Source: a virus
Direction: 5' to 3' (one strand)
Virus record (IMG/VR): IMGVR_UViG_3300009185_003358
Location: 1 to 38,044 of that record
DNA: 38,044 nt
Shown here: piece by piece, positions 37,379-38,044 of the stretch
Layout of the letters: the number at the start of each line of letters is the position of its first letter
Numbering within the stretch: position 1 is the first letter of the stretch
Notes under the pieces: model-generated
The model's input: only the letters and a program-made list of their open reading frames with translations
Told to the model about the DNA's origin: nothing
The model's database searches: none
Translations under genes and position numbers: made by a program

Positions 37379-38044
37379 ATGGAACAACCAATTGATTCGT
37401 TTATTGAATATTTATTTATAATTGAAGAAGGGCATGATATGTTAACCGCTGACCAAGTACAAAAACTACAAATAATCAAGACTAAAGTAACTGAAATTGT
37501 AAATAATATACAGGTAATTAAACAGCCGGCTGCACTAATACCGGTTATGGCAGAGTCCCAAGTAATTAGATTTAATGAATATACTCTGTTAAATGAAAAA
37601 ATTGCAAAAAGAGGTAAGTCTTGGATTGTTCTTAACAAAGCCGGTACTGAGGTATTAGGAACTCATCCCAGTAAAAAAAAAGCAGTTAAACAGTTACAGG
37701 CAATCGAAATAAGTAAAGCTAAATTTATAAATGAGTCATTTTATAAAACAGATTTTGAATTTTCACCGGCTGACTTTAACGATTTTGACTTTGAAAAACA
37801 GTTACCAAGTTTAATTGCTGAAGTTGCTGAATATTGGAATACATTACGTGATGATTATGAGTGGAATAGAGAGTCTAGAGAGTTTAGGCGAGATCATTTT
37901 GCCCTAAATGTAAAAATACATGTTTTTCCAGATTTTGATAAGTGTAGAGAGATTTTAGGCGATTCAGACGTAACCGATGATCAAATTGATCAAAAATGGT
38001 ATCAGTTTATAGAAGATAGTCGTGAAATGTATCAAGAAGATATC
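37379..38044 (+). CDS. hypothetical protein, partial, at least 222 aa
   Basis: Open from ATG at 37379 to the window end without a stop. A first helical part (QVQKLQIIKTKVTEIVNNIQ) is followed by VIRFNEYTLLNEKI, which fits the recurring tag pattern, and by GTHPSKKKAVKQLQAIEISK, a basic helix seen at the end of short DNA-binding-like modules. An Asp/Glu/Tyr-rich region follows (EFSPADFNDFDFEK and onward). No function can be given, and the C-terminus is not visible. Confidence 0.7.
   Translation, partial: MEQPIDSFIEYLFIIEEGHDMLTADQVQKLQIIKTKVTEIVNNIQVIKQPAALIPVMAESQVIRFNEYTLLNEKIAKRGKSWIVLNKAGTEVLGTHPSKKKAVKQLQAIEISKAKFINESFYKTDFEFSPADFNDFDFEKQLPSLIAEVAEYWNTLRDDYEWNRESREFRRDHFALNVKIHVFPDFDKCREILGDSDVTDDQIDQKWYQFIEDSREMYQEDI

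Overview
The window looks like part of the genome of a large T4-like myovirus (contractile-tailed dsDNA phage) that infects a member of the Bacteroidota, probably aquatic. The T4-type core genes are the type II topoisomerase subunit gp52, the C-terminal half of DNA polymerase gp43, primase gp61, head-completion protein gp4, portal gp20 and baseplate wedge gp25. The Bacteroidota host is inferred from very AT-rich DNA, starts preceded by A/T-rich sequence without Shine-Dalgarno motifs, and the general look of the small proteins. No integrase, transposase, CRISPR array or reverse transcriptase was seen.

Layout. 1-4868 (+): small unknown genes, then three host-like envelope genes (stand-alone ABC-type six-TM protein, LpxH-like phosphoesterase, family 2 glycosyltransferase), then gp52. 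4865-7025 (-): a GAF/coiled-coil/membrane protein, a SpeD-like pyruvoyl decarboxylase homologue and a GH19 endolysin. 7106-8453 (+): an HExxH protein, a lipoprotein closed by a clear intrinsic terminator, and a zinc ribbon protein. 8455-12159 (+): a tight glycan-modification cluster of two related glycosyltransferase-like proteins, two methyltransferases and an O-acetyltransferase. 12515-13385: no protein gene; a densely folded RNA region holding two tRNA-like elements with abnormal anticodon arms, followed by an ordinary tRNA-Gln. 13386-16559: membrane proteins, a PA14/GLEYA-type adhesin and a lytic transglycosylase. 16570-18398: tRNA-Leu(UAG) and an XPD/DinG-like Fe-S helicase. 18421-25412: many small accessory genes, among them an alpha/beta hydrolase and a RimK-associated retropepsin-like protein. 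25415-30679: a ClpC-like unfoldase without its N-domain, a nucleotidyltransferase, structural candidates and gp25. 30680-36071 (-): gp43 C-terminal half, gp61, gp4, an unknown protein and gp20. 36142-38044 (+): a repeat protein and two unknown genes, the last cut by the window edge.

Two recurring upstream motifs suggest a two-phase programme. AGTATAATA (or AGTATATTA) lies upstream of accessory and replication genes, including the polymerase half. (T/G)ATAAATAA, which resembles the T4 late promoter TATAAATA, lies upstream of structural genes, including gp4 and the adhesin block. Many otherwise unrelated proteins also carry a short motif of the form (R/T/S)(F/Y)xxF followed by an acidic residue, usually at the N-terminus. 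It resembles the T4 capsid-targeting sequence and may mark a set of packaged proteins.

The best candidates for something new are the structured RNA with embedded tRNA-like elements, the Clp unfoldase that keeps a ClpP-docking tripeptide but lacks its adaptor domain, the motif-tagged protein set, and the GAF membrane protein in the SpeD/endolysin operon.
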